Both the position numbers and the translations under genes were made by a program. This document shows positions 1 through 8,923 of a stretch of DNA of 20,939 nucleotides, piece after piece. The DNA comes from Pseudomonas sp. UBA5782 (GTDB lineage: Bacteria; Pseudomonadota; Gammaproteobacteria; Pseudomonadales; Pseudomonadaceae): contig DIEE01000102.1 in assembly GCA_002418465.1 (NCBI GenBank), positions 3,186-24,124 of the forward strand, written 5' to 3'. Every line of letters starts with the position of its first letter. Position 1 is the first letter of the stretch. The notes under the pieces are model-generated. The model worked only from the letters and a program-made list of their open reading frames with translations. It made no database searches and was not told the origin of the DNA.

Positions 1-657
1 CCAGATGGCGTAGCCGACACCCGAGGCCAGCGCGCCGGAGAGCAGCGCGTAGGTCACGCCCGGTAGGTCCCATTCGCGCTGCGCCATCAGCAGCAGGCAG
101 AGCAGGGTGGCGAACGGAATGGCTCGCAGGAAATTGCCGGCGGTGGCGGCGAGCGGATCGGCAACGCCGCGACCGAGCAGCGAATAGATCGCCCAGGCCA
201 GGCCGGCGAGCAGCATCAGCAGGGCGCTGCCAAGCGGCGGCGCGCTGGCTCCGGGCAGCAGTTGCGCGAGCAGTCCACCGAGCGCCAGCAGCAGGCCGAG
301 GCACGCCCAGCGGCCGAGCCGTTCACCGCGAATCACCCCGTAGAGCAGCATGCTCAGTTGCACGGAGCCGAACAGCAGCAGAGCGCCGACGCCGGTATCG
401 AGTTGCAGGTAGGCGAAGGAAAACGCTGCGGCATAGGCGAACAGCGCAGCGGCGCCGTACCAGCTGCCGTGGGGCACGCCGCGCGGGCGGCGCAGCTGCA
501 GTAGCAGCGCGAGCATCAATGCGCCGGCGAAAATGCGCAGGCCGGTGAAACTGGCGGCGTCGATGGTGGTGTGCTTGAGCGCCAGGCGACAAAGCAGCGA
601 ATTGCCGGCGAAGGCGAGCATGGCGAGGCTGGTGAGGGCGAGTGTGCGGGCGTTCAT
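1..657 (-). CDS. EamA/DMT-family membrane transporter (N-terminal part; 3' end outside window)
   Basis: The reading frame is open from an ATG at 657 to the window edge with no stop, giving 219 residues. EamA-family permeases are about 280-300 residues, so roughly the last 70 are missing. The protein is strongly hydrophobic with about seven to eight predicted membrane helices. The start (MNARTLALTSLAMLAFAGNS, then LLCRLAL) is the usual EamA opening with a polar residue in helix 1. The second EamA repeat begins near residue 142 and includes AGLAWAIYSLLGRG (151-164) and ASGVGYAIW (211-219). Such proteins are inner-membrane exporters of small metabolites; the substrate cannot be told. A weak purine-rich stretch precedes the ATG. 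The gene diverges from lptF. Several overlapping ORFs on both strands here lack any recognisable protein character, while this frame is convincingly a membrane protein. Confidence 0.88.
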   Translation of the reverse strand, partial: MNARTLALTSLAMLAFAGNSLLCRLALKHTTIDAASFTGLRIFAGALMLALLLQLRRPRGVPHGSWYGAAALFAYAAAFSFAYLQLDTGVGALLLFGSVQLSMLLYGVIRGERLGRWACLGLLLALGGLLAQLLPGASAPPLGSALLMLLAGLAWAIYSLLGRGVADPLAATAGNFLRAIPFATLLCLLLMAQREWDLPGVTYALLSGALASGVGYAIW

Positions 658-816
658 GTCGTCTCTGCGCAGAGTCCGAGCGGACGTGCGTGAAGTCTAT
701 GTGCTGCGGCGCAGGCGTGCGCCTGGCCGAAGGTAGTAGGTGGCTCGTTCGTCGGTGCCGGGTCGCCGGTTGTGCTGGGCGCAGGGTAAGCCGCAGCGCA
801 GGACTCGGAGTTCGCC

Positions 817-845
817 GTGACACCCGCGTGCAATCGCAGGATAAT
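817..845 (+). promoter_or_regulatory. Sigma70 promoter for lptFG
   Basis: A -35 hexamer GTGACA (817-822) and a -10 hexamer GATAAT (840-845) each match the sigma70 consensus at 5 of 6 positions and are separated by exactly 17 bases. Transcription would start near 852, giving a leader of about 90 bases before the lptF TTG. That leader is GC-rich and can fold through CGGCCG (864-869) and CGGCCG (883-888). Inferred from sequence only. Confidence 0.7.
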
Positions 846-928
846 GCCGGCCTCTTTTTCAATCGGCCGCCCGTGGGCGTGCCGGCCGCGGGTGGCGCAG
901 TGGGTTGCCGCCCGAGCCCGACAACCCT

Positions 929-932
929 GGAG
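929..932 (+). promoter_or_regulatory. Shine-Dalgarno deciding the lptF TTG start
   Basis: GGAG lies 9 bases before the TTG at 942. It is the reason for choosing this non-ATG start over upstream in-frame starts, which would place the promoter inside the coding region. Confidence 0.7.
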
Positions 933-941
933 TGGTCTGGT

Positions 942-2060
942 TTGATCGTCTTTCGTTACCTGTCCCGAGAACTGCTGATCACCCTGAGCGCAGTAAGCGC
1001 GGTGCTGCTGGTGATCATCATGAGCGGCCGCTTCATCAAGTACCTGGCCCAGGCCGCCCAGGGTCTGCTCGATCCGGGCGTGCTGCTGCTGATCATGCTT
1101 TACCGGATGCCCGGTTTCCTCGAGCTGATCCTGCCGCTGGGGCTGTTCCTCGGCATCCTGCTGGCTTACGGCCGGCTCTACCTCGACAGCGAAATGACCG
1201 TGCTCGCCGCCACGGGCATGAGCCAGCAACGCCTGATGCTCTACAGCCTGGCGCCAGCGGCGCTGGTCGCGCTACTGGTGGCCTGGCTGAGCATGGGCCT
1301 GGCGCCGCAGGGCATCGGCCAGGTGGCGCGGATTCTCAATGCACAGGACGCGCTCACCGAATTCGATACGCTGGAGCCGGGGCGCTTCCAGTCGATGCGC
1401 GACGGTTCGCGGGTCACCTACACCGAAACCCTCTCGGAAAACCGCGACGCCCTCGGCGGGCTGTTCATTTCCGAGAAGCAGCTGTCCCGCGACAAGGCCA
1501 AGGAGCGCGGCATTACCGTGCTGGTGGCCGAATCCGGGCGCCAGGAAATCCGCCCGGACGGCAGCCGCTACCTGATTCTGAAGAACGGCTACCGCTACGA
1601 CGGCAATCCCGGCGAGGCCAATTACCGGGCGATCCAGTACGACACCTACGGCGTGCTGCTGCCGCGCCCGGAAGTCAGCGCCGAAATCAGCGAGCGTGAG
1701 GCGATCCCGACCGCGCAGCTGTTCGGCAGCGACAACATCCGCCATATCGCCGAATTGCAGTGGCGCCTGTCGATTCCGTTGCTGGTGTTCGTCATCACCC
1801 TGCTCGCCGTGCCGCTGTCGCGGGTCAATCCGCGGCAGGGACGTTTCCTCAAGCTGCTCCCGGCGATTCTCCTCTACATGGCCTATCTGGCACTGCTGAT
1901 CGCCATGCGCGGCGCGCTGGACAAGGGTCGCATCCCGCCGGCGCTGGGCCTGTGGTGGGTACACCTGCTGTTCTTCGCCATCGGTATGCTGATGCTTTAC
2001 TGGGAACCGCTGCGCCTGAAGTGGGCGGCGCGTCGTGCTGGAGTTTCGACCCATGGTTAA
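942..2060 (+). CDS. lptF: LPS export ABC transporter permease LptF
   Basis: LptF is one of two permease subunits of the LptB2FGC ABC transporter, which extracts lipopolysaccharide from the inner membrane and pushes it along the Lpt bridge to the outer membrane. The 372-residue product has the YjgP/YjgQ layout: three N-terminal membrane helices (about 10-29, 55-78, 100-120), a periplasmic beta-jellyroll domain (about 125-270), and three C-terminal helices (about 275-295, 303-322, 334-354). The start is TTG at 942, where the protein begins MIVFRYLSRELL as in other pseudomonads and a GGAG sits 9 bases upstream. The frame stays open upstream, but that stretch holds the promoter and looks non-coding. 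It overlaps lptG by 8 bases, so the two are almost certainly translated together. Confidence 0.96.
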   Translation: MIVFRYLSRELLITLSAVSAVLLVIIMSGRFIKYLAQAAQGLLDPGVLLLIMLYRMPGFLELILPLGLFLGILLAYGRLYLDSEMTVLAATGMSQQRLMLYSLAPAALVALLVAWLSMGLAPQGIGQVARILNAQDALTEFDTLEPGRFQSMRDGSRVTYTETLSENRDALGGLFISEKQLSRDKAKERGITVLVAESGRQEIRPDGSRYLILKNGYRYDGNPGEANYRAIQYDTYGVLLPRPEVSAEISEREAIPTAQLFGSDNIRHIAELQWRLSIPLLVFVITLLAVPLSRVNPRQGRFLKLLPAILLYMAYLALLIAMRGALDKGRIPPALGLWWVHLLFFAIGMLMLYWEPLRLKWAARRAGVSTHG

Positions 2061-3114
2061 GTTGGATCGCTACATCGGCACCAGCGTGTTCTTCGCCATC
2101 GTCAGCGTGCTCGGGGTGATCGTCGGCCTGGCCTTGCTGTTCGCCTTCATCGACGAGCTGGGGGACATCGAGGACAGCTACGGCTTGCTCGACGCCGCCT
2201 GGTACGTGCTGCTGACCGCGCCCCGGCGGATCTACGAGATGCTGCCGATGGCGGCGCTGATCGGCTGCCTGATCGGCCTCGGCACCCTGGCCAGCAACAG
2301 CGAGTTGACCATCATGCGTGCGGCCGGCGTGTCGGTCGCGCGGATCGTCTGGTCGGTGATGCGGCCGATGCTGATGCTGATGGTGGTCGGCATCCTGATC
2401 GGCGAATACGTCGCCCCGCAAGCCGAGAACCAGGCGCAGTCGTTCCGCGCCATGGCCCAGGGCGGCGGCGATGCGCAGAGCGCCAAGCATGGTCTGTGGC
2501 ACCGCCAGGGCAACGAGTACGTGCACATCAACGCCGTGCAGCCCAGCGGCACCCTGTACGGCGTGACGCGCTACCGTTTCGATGATCAGCGCCATCTGCA
2601 GTCTTCCAGCTTCGCCCGCCAGGCCACGTACGACGGCAATCAGTGGCTGCTGCAGGACGTCACCACCACGCAGTTCAAGGAGCGCAGCACCGAGGTGCAG
2701 AAGGCCGCCGAGGAGCGCTGGGACATCGAGCTCAGCCCGCAGATGCTCGGCACCGTGGTGATGGAGCCGGACTCGCTGTCGCTGGTGGGGTTGTGGAAGT
2801 ACATCGGCTATCTCGCCGATCAGGAATTGAACAACCAGCGCTACTGGCTGGCGTTCTGGGGCAAGCTGCTGCAGCCGCTGGTCACCGCCGCACTGGTGCT
2901 GATGGCGATCAGCTTCATCTTCGGGCCGCTGCGTTCGGTGACCCTCGGGCAGCGCATCTTTACCGGCGTGCTGGTGGGCTTCGTGTTCCGCATCGCCCAG
3001 GACCTGCTCGGTCCTTCGAGCCTGGTCTTCGGCTTCTCGCCGTTGCTGGCGGTGCTGGTGCCGGCCGCGATCTGCGCGCTGGCCGGCGGCTGGATGCTCA
3101 GGCGCGCGGGCTGA
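2053..3114 (+). CDS. lptG: LPS export ABC transporter permease LptG
   Basis: LptG is the partner permease of LptF in the LPS extractor. The product is 353 residues, with membrane helices at about 12-33, 62-82 and 98-118, a periplasmic jellyroll (about 125-265) and three C-terminal helices (about 272-292, 302-318, 326-348). MVKLDRYIG at the N terminus and NSELTIMRAAGVS (82-94), a likely coupling-helix region facing the LptB ATPase, are typical. I chose ATG 2053 because it gives the family's N terminus; an in-frame GTG at 2035 would add six residues. The start lies inside the end of lptF, which implies translational coupling. The stop is only 9 bases from the convergent stop of the RDD gene, with no visible terminator between them. 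Confidence 0.96.
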   Translation: MVKLDRYIGTSVFFAIVSVLGVIVGLALLFAFIDELGDIEDSYGLLDAAWYVLLTAPRRIYEMLPMAALIGCLIGLGTLASNSELTIMRAAGVSVARIVWSVMRPMLMLMVVGILIGEYVAPQAENQAQSFRAMAQGGGDAQSAKHGLWHRQGNEYVHINAVQPSGTLYGVTRYRFDDQRHLQSSSFARQATYDGNQWLLQDVTTTQFKERSTEVQKAAEERWDIELSPQMLGTVVMEPDSLSLVGLWKYIGYLADQELNNQRYWLAFWGKLLQPLVTAALVLMAISFIFGPLRSVTLGQRIFTGVLVGFVFRIAQDLLGPSSLVFGFSPLLAVLVPAAICALAGGWMLRRAG

Positions 3115-3123
3115 GCCCGGCGC

Positions 3124-3618
3124 TCATTTCTTGTGAATGTGCTTGGGCAGTCGGACCACCTGGCTGTCCGAGTAGATGTCGTGCCAGCTGCGCTTGCGCT
3201 TGTCCCAGAGAATCCACAGGTAGCCGAGCCCGCCGAGCAGCCAGGAACCGATGGCGATCACGAAGCGCAGTAGCGCCTGCCACAGGCTGATCGCCGAGCC
3301 GTCGGCGTTCTGTATGCGCAATCCCCACACCTGCATGCCGAGCGTCTGCCCCGAGTGGGTCCAGAACTTGGCGAAGAAGCCGAACAGCGCGAACAGCAGC
3401 AGCGTCGACAGCAGCGGGTCTCCGTCCAGCGCGCCGGAATCGGTGAGGCGCTTGATCTCGTCGGCGCCGTAGATGCCCATCAGCGCCAGCTTGTAGGCGA
3501 AGGCGACGACGATCAGCAGCGCGACGCAGAGCAGGAAATCGTAGAACAGCGCGGCAAGGCGACGGCCGAGACCGGCGGGGGGGAACTCGCCCTGCGGACG
3601 GAGTGAATGTTTCGGCAT
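3124..3618 (-). CDS. RDD family membrane protein
   Basis: A 164-residue inner-membrane protein with the RDD-domain pattern. It has an Arg-rich start of helix 1 with a following Asp (GRRLAALFYD, 18-27), a helix at about 28-48, a second at about 69-87, the turn HSGQTLGMQVWGLRI (88-102), a third hydrophobic segment at about 116-138, and the closing WHD motif (145-147). The molecular role of most RDD proteins is unknown; some have been linked to ion transport. The last residues are basic. A gene of this type next to lptG is, from memory, usual in pseudomonads. It lies downstream of the csp terminator and probably has its own weak promoter (TAGAAT at 3648-3653). The Shine-Dalgarno is poor. Confidence 0.88.
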   Translation of the reverse strand: MPKHSLRPQGEFPPAGLGRRLAALFYDFLLCVALLIVVAFAYKLALMGIYGADEIKRLTDSGALDGDPLLSTLLLFALFGFFAKFWTHSGQTLGMQVWGLRIQNADGSAISLWQALLRFVIAIGSWLLGGLGYLWILWDKRKRSWHDIYSDSQVVRLPKHIHKK

Positions 3619-3647
3619 GTGGAAGGGCTCGCTGAAATAAAGGCGCC

Positions 3648-3653
3648 ATTCTA
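3648..3653 (-). promoter_or_regulatory. Possible -10 element for the RDD gene
   Basis: Read on the minus strand this is TAGAAT, 5 of 6 matches to the sigma70 -10, about 30 bases before the RDD start and just downstream of the csp terminator. No good -35 is present at 16-18 bases, because that position falls in the terminator T-run. Weak call. Confidence 0.3.
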
Positions 3654-3669
3654 GTGAATGAGGCGCACA

Positions 3670-3703
3670 AAAAAGCCCCTGATGTCACCATCAGGGGCTT
3701 TTT
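3670..3703. terminator. Bidirectional intrinsic terminator between RDD gene and csp
   Basis: A perfect 15-bp inverted repeat (3670-3684 with 3689-3703) has a 4-base loop TCAC. The inner arm is GCCCCTGATG, and it is flanked by an A-run on one side and a T-run on the other. It lies 14 bases past the csp stop on the minus strand, so its main job is to end the csp transcript. The symmetry would also let it work on plus-strand read-through from lptG. Confidence 0.92.
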
Positions 3704-3716
3704 CTTGCGAAGGCGA

Positions 3717-3929
3717 TTAGGCCAGGATTTGAACCTGGTCAGCTTGCATGCCTTTCTGGCCTTGCACGGCCACGAAGCTAACTTTCTGGCCTTCTTTCAG
3801 GCTCTTGAAGCCGTTACCTTCGATTGCACGGAAGTGAACGAACAGATCCGGGCCGCTTTCGGGAGTGATGAAGCCGAAGCCCTTCTCGTCGTTGAACCAC
3901 TTAACGGTGCCGTTTTGACGATTCGACAT
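3717..3929 (-). CDS. CspA-family cold-shock protein
   Basis: A 70-residue single cold-shock domain that binds single-stranded RNA/DNA and acts as an RNA chaperone. RNP1 (KGFGFI, 16-21) and RNP2 (LFVHF, 29-33) are intact, along with the aromatic surface residues of VKWFND (9-14). The N terminus [20 protein letters not shown] is typical of the pseudomonad CapB/CspA/CspD group. I cannot tell from sequence whether it is cold-induced or constitutive, so I give no symbol. AAGGAAA (3936-3942, minus strand) is a good Shine-Dalgarno 6 bases before the ATG. A strong terminator follows directly. The gap up to the tRNA gene leaves room for the long structured leader common in csp mRNAs. Confidence 0.95.
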   Translation of the reverse strand: MSNRQNGTVKWFNDEKGFGFITPESGPDLFVHFRAIEGNGFKSLKEGQKVSFVAVQGQKGMQADQVQILA

Positions 3930-4248
3930 GTCTTATTTCCTTGAAACTAGGTTGATGGCAGCCTCTACGACAATAGAGGGCTGGAACTGGTTGCAAAGAG
4001 TAAGAGAAGTCGAGCGGGATGTAGCGGATCTAGGATCTACTGCACCAGGTCACGATTCAACAGCGACCCATGCAAACACAGTGGGCACACTCTACGCTAA
4101 CTCCTGGGCCGTTGCCAACCCTGGAATGCGTGGTTTTTGCTGCCTGAAACGGGCTCTGCGAGGCTTTGCCAGAAACGCCGTGTGAACTGGGATCTGAACG
4201 CTTTACAGCGAGTGGCGACCTGGTGACAGTCGCCGGGGATGAAGCTGT
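3930..4248 (-). other. Non-coding gap / probable csp 5' leader
   Basis: These 319 bases separate the csp start from the tRNA 3' end and read as less GC-rich than the surrounding genes. No ORF here on either strand has protein-like character. On the minus strand a 6-bp hairpin (CCTCTA 3962-3967 with TAGAGG 3974-3979, loop of 6) lies about 20 bases upstream of the csp Shine-Dalgarno. A tandem TAGATCCTAGATCC repeat lies within about 4024-4040. GGCGAC/GTCGCC (4214-4219 and 4229-4234) can form a short stem just past the tRNA, with no T-run. I cannot place a convincing csp promoter. Confidence 0.5.
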
Positions 4249-4333
4249 TGGTGCCCCGGGGGAGACTCGAACTCCCACTCCTTTCGAAAACGGATTTTGA
4301 ATCCGCCGCGTCTACCGATTCCGCCACCGGGGC
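4249..4333 (-). tRNA. tRNA-Leu (anticodon CAA)
   Basis: An 85-base class II tRNA on the minus strand with encoded CCA (4249-4251). The acceptor arms are GCCCCGG (4327-4333) and its complement (4253-4259), with A as discriminator base. The anticodon loop TTCAAAA (4295-4301) carries anticodon CAA (4297-4299), which reads UUG leucine codons. The long variable arm expected of leucine tRNAs and a GTTCGAGTC T-loop region are present. No bases are missing from the cloverleaf. It is transcribed away from queA. The 3' end shows no nearby duplicate that would mark an integrated element. Confidence 0.97.
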
Positions 4334-4383
4334 AATGGCGGCGGAGTATAGGGAGGCGCTTGCGCCGGGTCAATCGCGCCGCG

Positions 4384-4412
4384 TGGTCAGCGCAGCGCTT
4401 TTCCGTTAAGAT
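4384..4412 (+). promoter_or_regulatory. Possible sigma70 promoter for queA-tgt
   Basis: TGGTCA (4384-4389, 4 of 6) and TAAGAT (4407-4412, 4 of 6) are spaced by 17 bases, with a start expected about 20 bases before the queA ATG. It is the only reasonable candidate in the tRNA-queA gap. There is no sign of a preQ1 riboswitch in the short leader. Confidence 0.35.
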
Positions 4413-4439
4413 TCGCGCCCTGAGCAAGACGAACCAGAC

Positions 4440-6610
<2,171 letters not shown>

Positions 6611-6651
6611 AATTCCTTCCTTATTTCAAGAACTTGCAACAGGGGTGCTAC

Positions 6652-6987
6652 ATGAGCTTTCTGATTCCCGCCGCCTACGCCGACGCTGCCGCTCCGGCCG
6701 CCGGACCTGCCGGCACCGGCTTCGAGTGGGTCTTTCTGGTCGGCTTCCTGGTCATCTTCTATCTGATGATCTGGCGTCCGCAGGCCAAGCGCTCGAAAGA
6801 GCACAAGAACCTCCTCGGCAACCTGCAGAAGGGTGACGAAGTGGTCACCTCCGGCGGCATCGCCGGCAAGGTGGTCAAGGTTGCCGACGACTTCGTCGTC
6901 GTTGAAGTCTCCGACACCGTCGAGATGAAGTTCCAGAAGGCCGCTATCGCCGCAACCCTGCCCAAGGGCACGCTGAAAGCCATCTGA
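6652..6987 (+). CDS. yajC: Preprotein translocase subunit YajC
   Basis: YajC is a small accessory subunit of the SecDF-YajC complex that associates with SecYEG. The 111-residue product has a short Ala-rich periplasmic N terminus, one membrane helix at about 24-40 (FEWVFLVGFLVIFYLMIW), then RPQAKRSKEHKNLLGNLQKG and the conserved GDEVVTSGGIAGKV segment at about 61-74. The cytoplasmic tail is typical. AGGGG (6641-6645) sits 6 bases before the ATG. The gene precedes secD and secF as in most proteobacteria. A GC-rich hairpin without a T-run lies between it and secD. Confidence 0.97.
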   Translation: MSFLIPAAYADAAAPAAGPAGTGFEWVFLVGFLVIFYLMIWRPQAKRSKEHKNLLGNLQKGDEVVTSGGIAGKVVKVADDFVVVEVSDTVEMKFQKAAIAATLPKGTLKAI

Positions 6988-7010
6988 TCCTACCTTTTCC
7001 TTTCTTCCAC

Positions 7011-7030
7011 GGGGCGCTCTAGGGCGCCCC
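7011..7030 (+). other. GC-rich hairpin between yajC and secD
   Basis: GGGGCGC (7011-7017) and GCGCCCC (7024-7030) form a perfect 7-bp stem with a 6-base loop, 21 bases before the secD ATG. No T-run follows, so it is not a standard intrinsic terminator. It may act on mRNA processing or relative expression. Confidence 0.6.
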
Positions 7031-7051
7031 GCGTCATAAGCGGGCGGCGTC

Positions 7052-8914
7052 ATGCTGAACAAATACCCTCTGTGGAAATACCTGCTGATCCTGGCGGTGC
7101 TGGCGATCGGCCTGGTGTATTCCGCGCCCAATCTCTATCCGGACGATCCGGCCATCCAGCTCACCGGCAGCAGTACTGCGCTGAAGATCGACCAGGCGAC
7201 TGTCGATCGCGCCAGCCAGGCGCTCAGCGAGGCCGGCATCACCGTGAAGGCGGCCGAAGTCGCTCAGCACGGCGGCCTGCTGCGTCTGACCAAGCTCGCT
7301 GATCAGCTGCCGGCCAAGGATGTCGTGCGCAAGGCGCTGGGGGACGATTACGTCGTTGCCCTGAACCTCGCGCCGACCACGCCGAACTGGCTGCGCAGTT
7401 TGCATGCGACGCCGATGAAGCTGGGTCTCGACTTGTCCGGCGGTGTGCACTTCCTCCTCGAAGTGGACATGGAGAAGGCCCTCGATGCGCGCATCAAGGT
7501 CTACGAGGGTGAGGTCAAAAGCCTGCTGCGCAAGGAGCGGGTCCGCTACCGCAGCCTGCCGGCGCAGGACAGTGCCTTCCAGCTGGGCTTCAGCGATGCG
7601 GAATCGGCGCAGAAGGCGCAGGACCTGATTCGCAAGAGCTTCAACGATTTCGACATCACCACGGCCGAGCGCAACGGCCAGCAGGTGCTGGGGCTGAACC
7701 TGACCCAGGCCAAGCTGGCGGAGATTCGCGAGTATTCGATCAAGCAGAACCTGACCACGGTGCGTAACCGGGTCAACGAGCTGGGCGTGGCCGAGCCGCT
7801 GGTGCAGCGCCAGGGCGCCAACCGCATCGTCGTTGAACTGCCGGGCGTGCAGGACACCGCCGAAGCCAAGCGCATCCTCGGCAAGACCGCCAGCCTGGAA
7901 TTCCGCCTGGCCGCCGAGGCCGATGCCTCGCGCGCCACCACCGAATCCTTCGGCTTCCGCGAGCCGGGCCGTCCGCCGGTCCAGCTCGAGCGCAGCCTGA
8001 TCATCACCGGTGACCAGGTCACCGACGCCAGCGCCAGCTTCGACGAGAACGGTCGCCCGCAGGTGAACATCCGTCTCGACGGTCACGGCGGCGAGCTGAT
8101 GAACCGCGCCACGCGCAACAACGTCGGGCGCAGCATGGCGGTGATCTTCATCGAACAGCGCCCGGTGACCACCTACAGCAAGCAGGTGGTCGACGGCGTC
8201 GAGAAGGAGGTCGCGACGCAGGCCTTCAAGGAAGAGAAGCAGATCATCAGCCTGGCGACCATCCAGTCGCCGCTGGGCGGGCAGTTCCGCATCACCGGTC
8301 TGAACGGCCAGGGTGAGTCCTCCGAGCTGGCGCTGCTGCTGCGCGCCGGTGGCCTGGCCGCGCCGATGTACTTCGCGGAAGAGCGCACCATCGGCCCGAG
8401 CCTGGGTGCCGAGAACATCGTCAAGGGCATCGAATCCACCGAGTGGGCGATGGTCTTCGTGTCGATCTTCATCATCGCCATCTACCGTTTCTTCGGTGTC
8501 CTGGCGACCGTCGCGCTGGCGTTCAACCTGGTGCTGCTGGTCGGCCTGATGTCGGTGATCGGCGCCACCCTGACCCTGCCAGGTATTGCCGGTATCGTGC
8601 TGACGCTGGGCATGGCGGTGGATGCCAACGTGCTGATCTTCTCGCGGATCCGCGAGGAACTGGCCAACGGTCTGTCCGTCCAGCGCGCGATCCACGAAGG
8701 TTTCGACCGTGCCTACAGTGCGATCATCGACAGTAACCTGACCACGCTGCTGGTCGGCGCGATCCTGTTCGCCCTCGGTACCGGCCCGGTCAAGGGCTTC
8801 GCCGTGACCATGTCGCTGGGGATCATCACCTCGATGTTCACCGCCATCATGTTCACCCGCGGTTTGGTCAACCTGATCTTCGGTGGCCGTAACTTCAAGA
8901 AGCTGTGGATCTAA
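7052..8914 (+). CDS. secD: Protein translocase subunit SecD
   Basis: SecD works with SecF to drive late stages of protein export through SecYEG, using the proton gradient. The 620-residue length fits pseudomonad SecD. It has one N-terminal helix (about 8-24), a large periplasmic part with the conserved GLDLSGGVHFLLEVD (125-139), and five C-terminal helices from about residue 465 on. The latter include GMAVDANVLIFSRIREEL (about 519-536), the conserved membrane segment with an essential Asp in this family. The end, FGGRNFKKLWI, is also typical. The Shine-Dalgarno before ATG 7052 is poor. secF starts 9 bases after the stop. Confidence 0.98.
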   Translation: MLNKYPLWKYLLILAVLAIGLVYSAPNLYPDDPAIQLTGSSTALKIDQATVDRASQALSEAGITVKAAEVAQHGGLLRLTKLADQLPAKDVVRKALGDDYVVALNLAPTTPNWLRSLHATPMKLGLDLSGGVHFLLEVDMEKALDARIKVYEGEVKSLLRKERVRYRSLPAQDSAFQLGFSDAESAQKAQDLIRKSFNDFDITTAERNGQQVLGLNLTQAKLAEIREYSIKQNLTTVRNRVNELGVAEPLVQRQGANRIVVELPGVQDTAEAKRILGKTASLEFRLAAEADASRATTESFGFREPGRPPVQLERSLIITGDQVTDASASFDENGRPQVNIRLDGHGGELMNRATRNNVGRSMAVIFIEQRPVTTYSKQVVDGVEKEVATQAFKEEKQIISLATIQSPLGGQFRITGLNGQGESSELALLLRAGGLAAPMYFAEERTIGPSLGAENIVKGIESTEWAMVFVSIFIIAIYRFFGVLATVALAFNLVLLVGLMSVIGATLTLPGIAGIVLTLGMAVDANVLIFSRIREELANGLSVQRAIHEGFDRAYSAIIDSNLTTLLVGAILFALGTGPVKGFAVTMSLGIITSMFTAIMFTRGLVNLIFGGRNFKKLWI

Positions 8915-8923
8915 GGTGCCGTC

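Noticed and set aside
323..862. Minus-strand 179-residue ORF
   Set aside because: Arg/His/Pro-rich composition typical of a shadow frame; the EamA frame on the same strand is clearly the coding one.
642..941. 100-residue in-frame extension of lptF upstream of TTG 942
   Set aside because: It is Arg/Cys-rich with no family similarity and contains the -35/-10 promoter; LptF homologues start at the TTG position.
3928..4185. 85-residue plus-strand ORF in the csp-tRNA gap
   Set aside because: No recognisable domain or Shine-Dalgarno, and it starts antisense to the csp start codon; leader sequence is the better explanation.
4214..4234. GGCGAC/GTCGCC stem as a tRNA-Leu terminator
   Set aside because: Only 6 bp with a 9-base loop and no T-run; mentioned only within the gap description.
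4057..4327. Minus-strand small ORFs across the tRNA-Leu gene
   Set aside because: They run through the tRNA sequence, so they cannot be coding genes.
4249..4333. tRNA-Leu as attachment site of an integrated element
   Set aside because: No duplicated tRNA 3' end, integrase or foreign-looking genes lie within the window.
4334..4439. preQ1 riboswitch before queA-tgt
   Set aside because: The gap is short and shows no preQ1-I/II aptamer-like pseudoknot; the likely leader is only about 20 bases.
7034..8695. 553-residue minus-strand ORF antisense to secD
   Set aside because: Same shadow effect; composition is not protein-like and secD is unambiguous.
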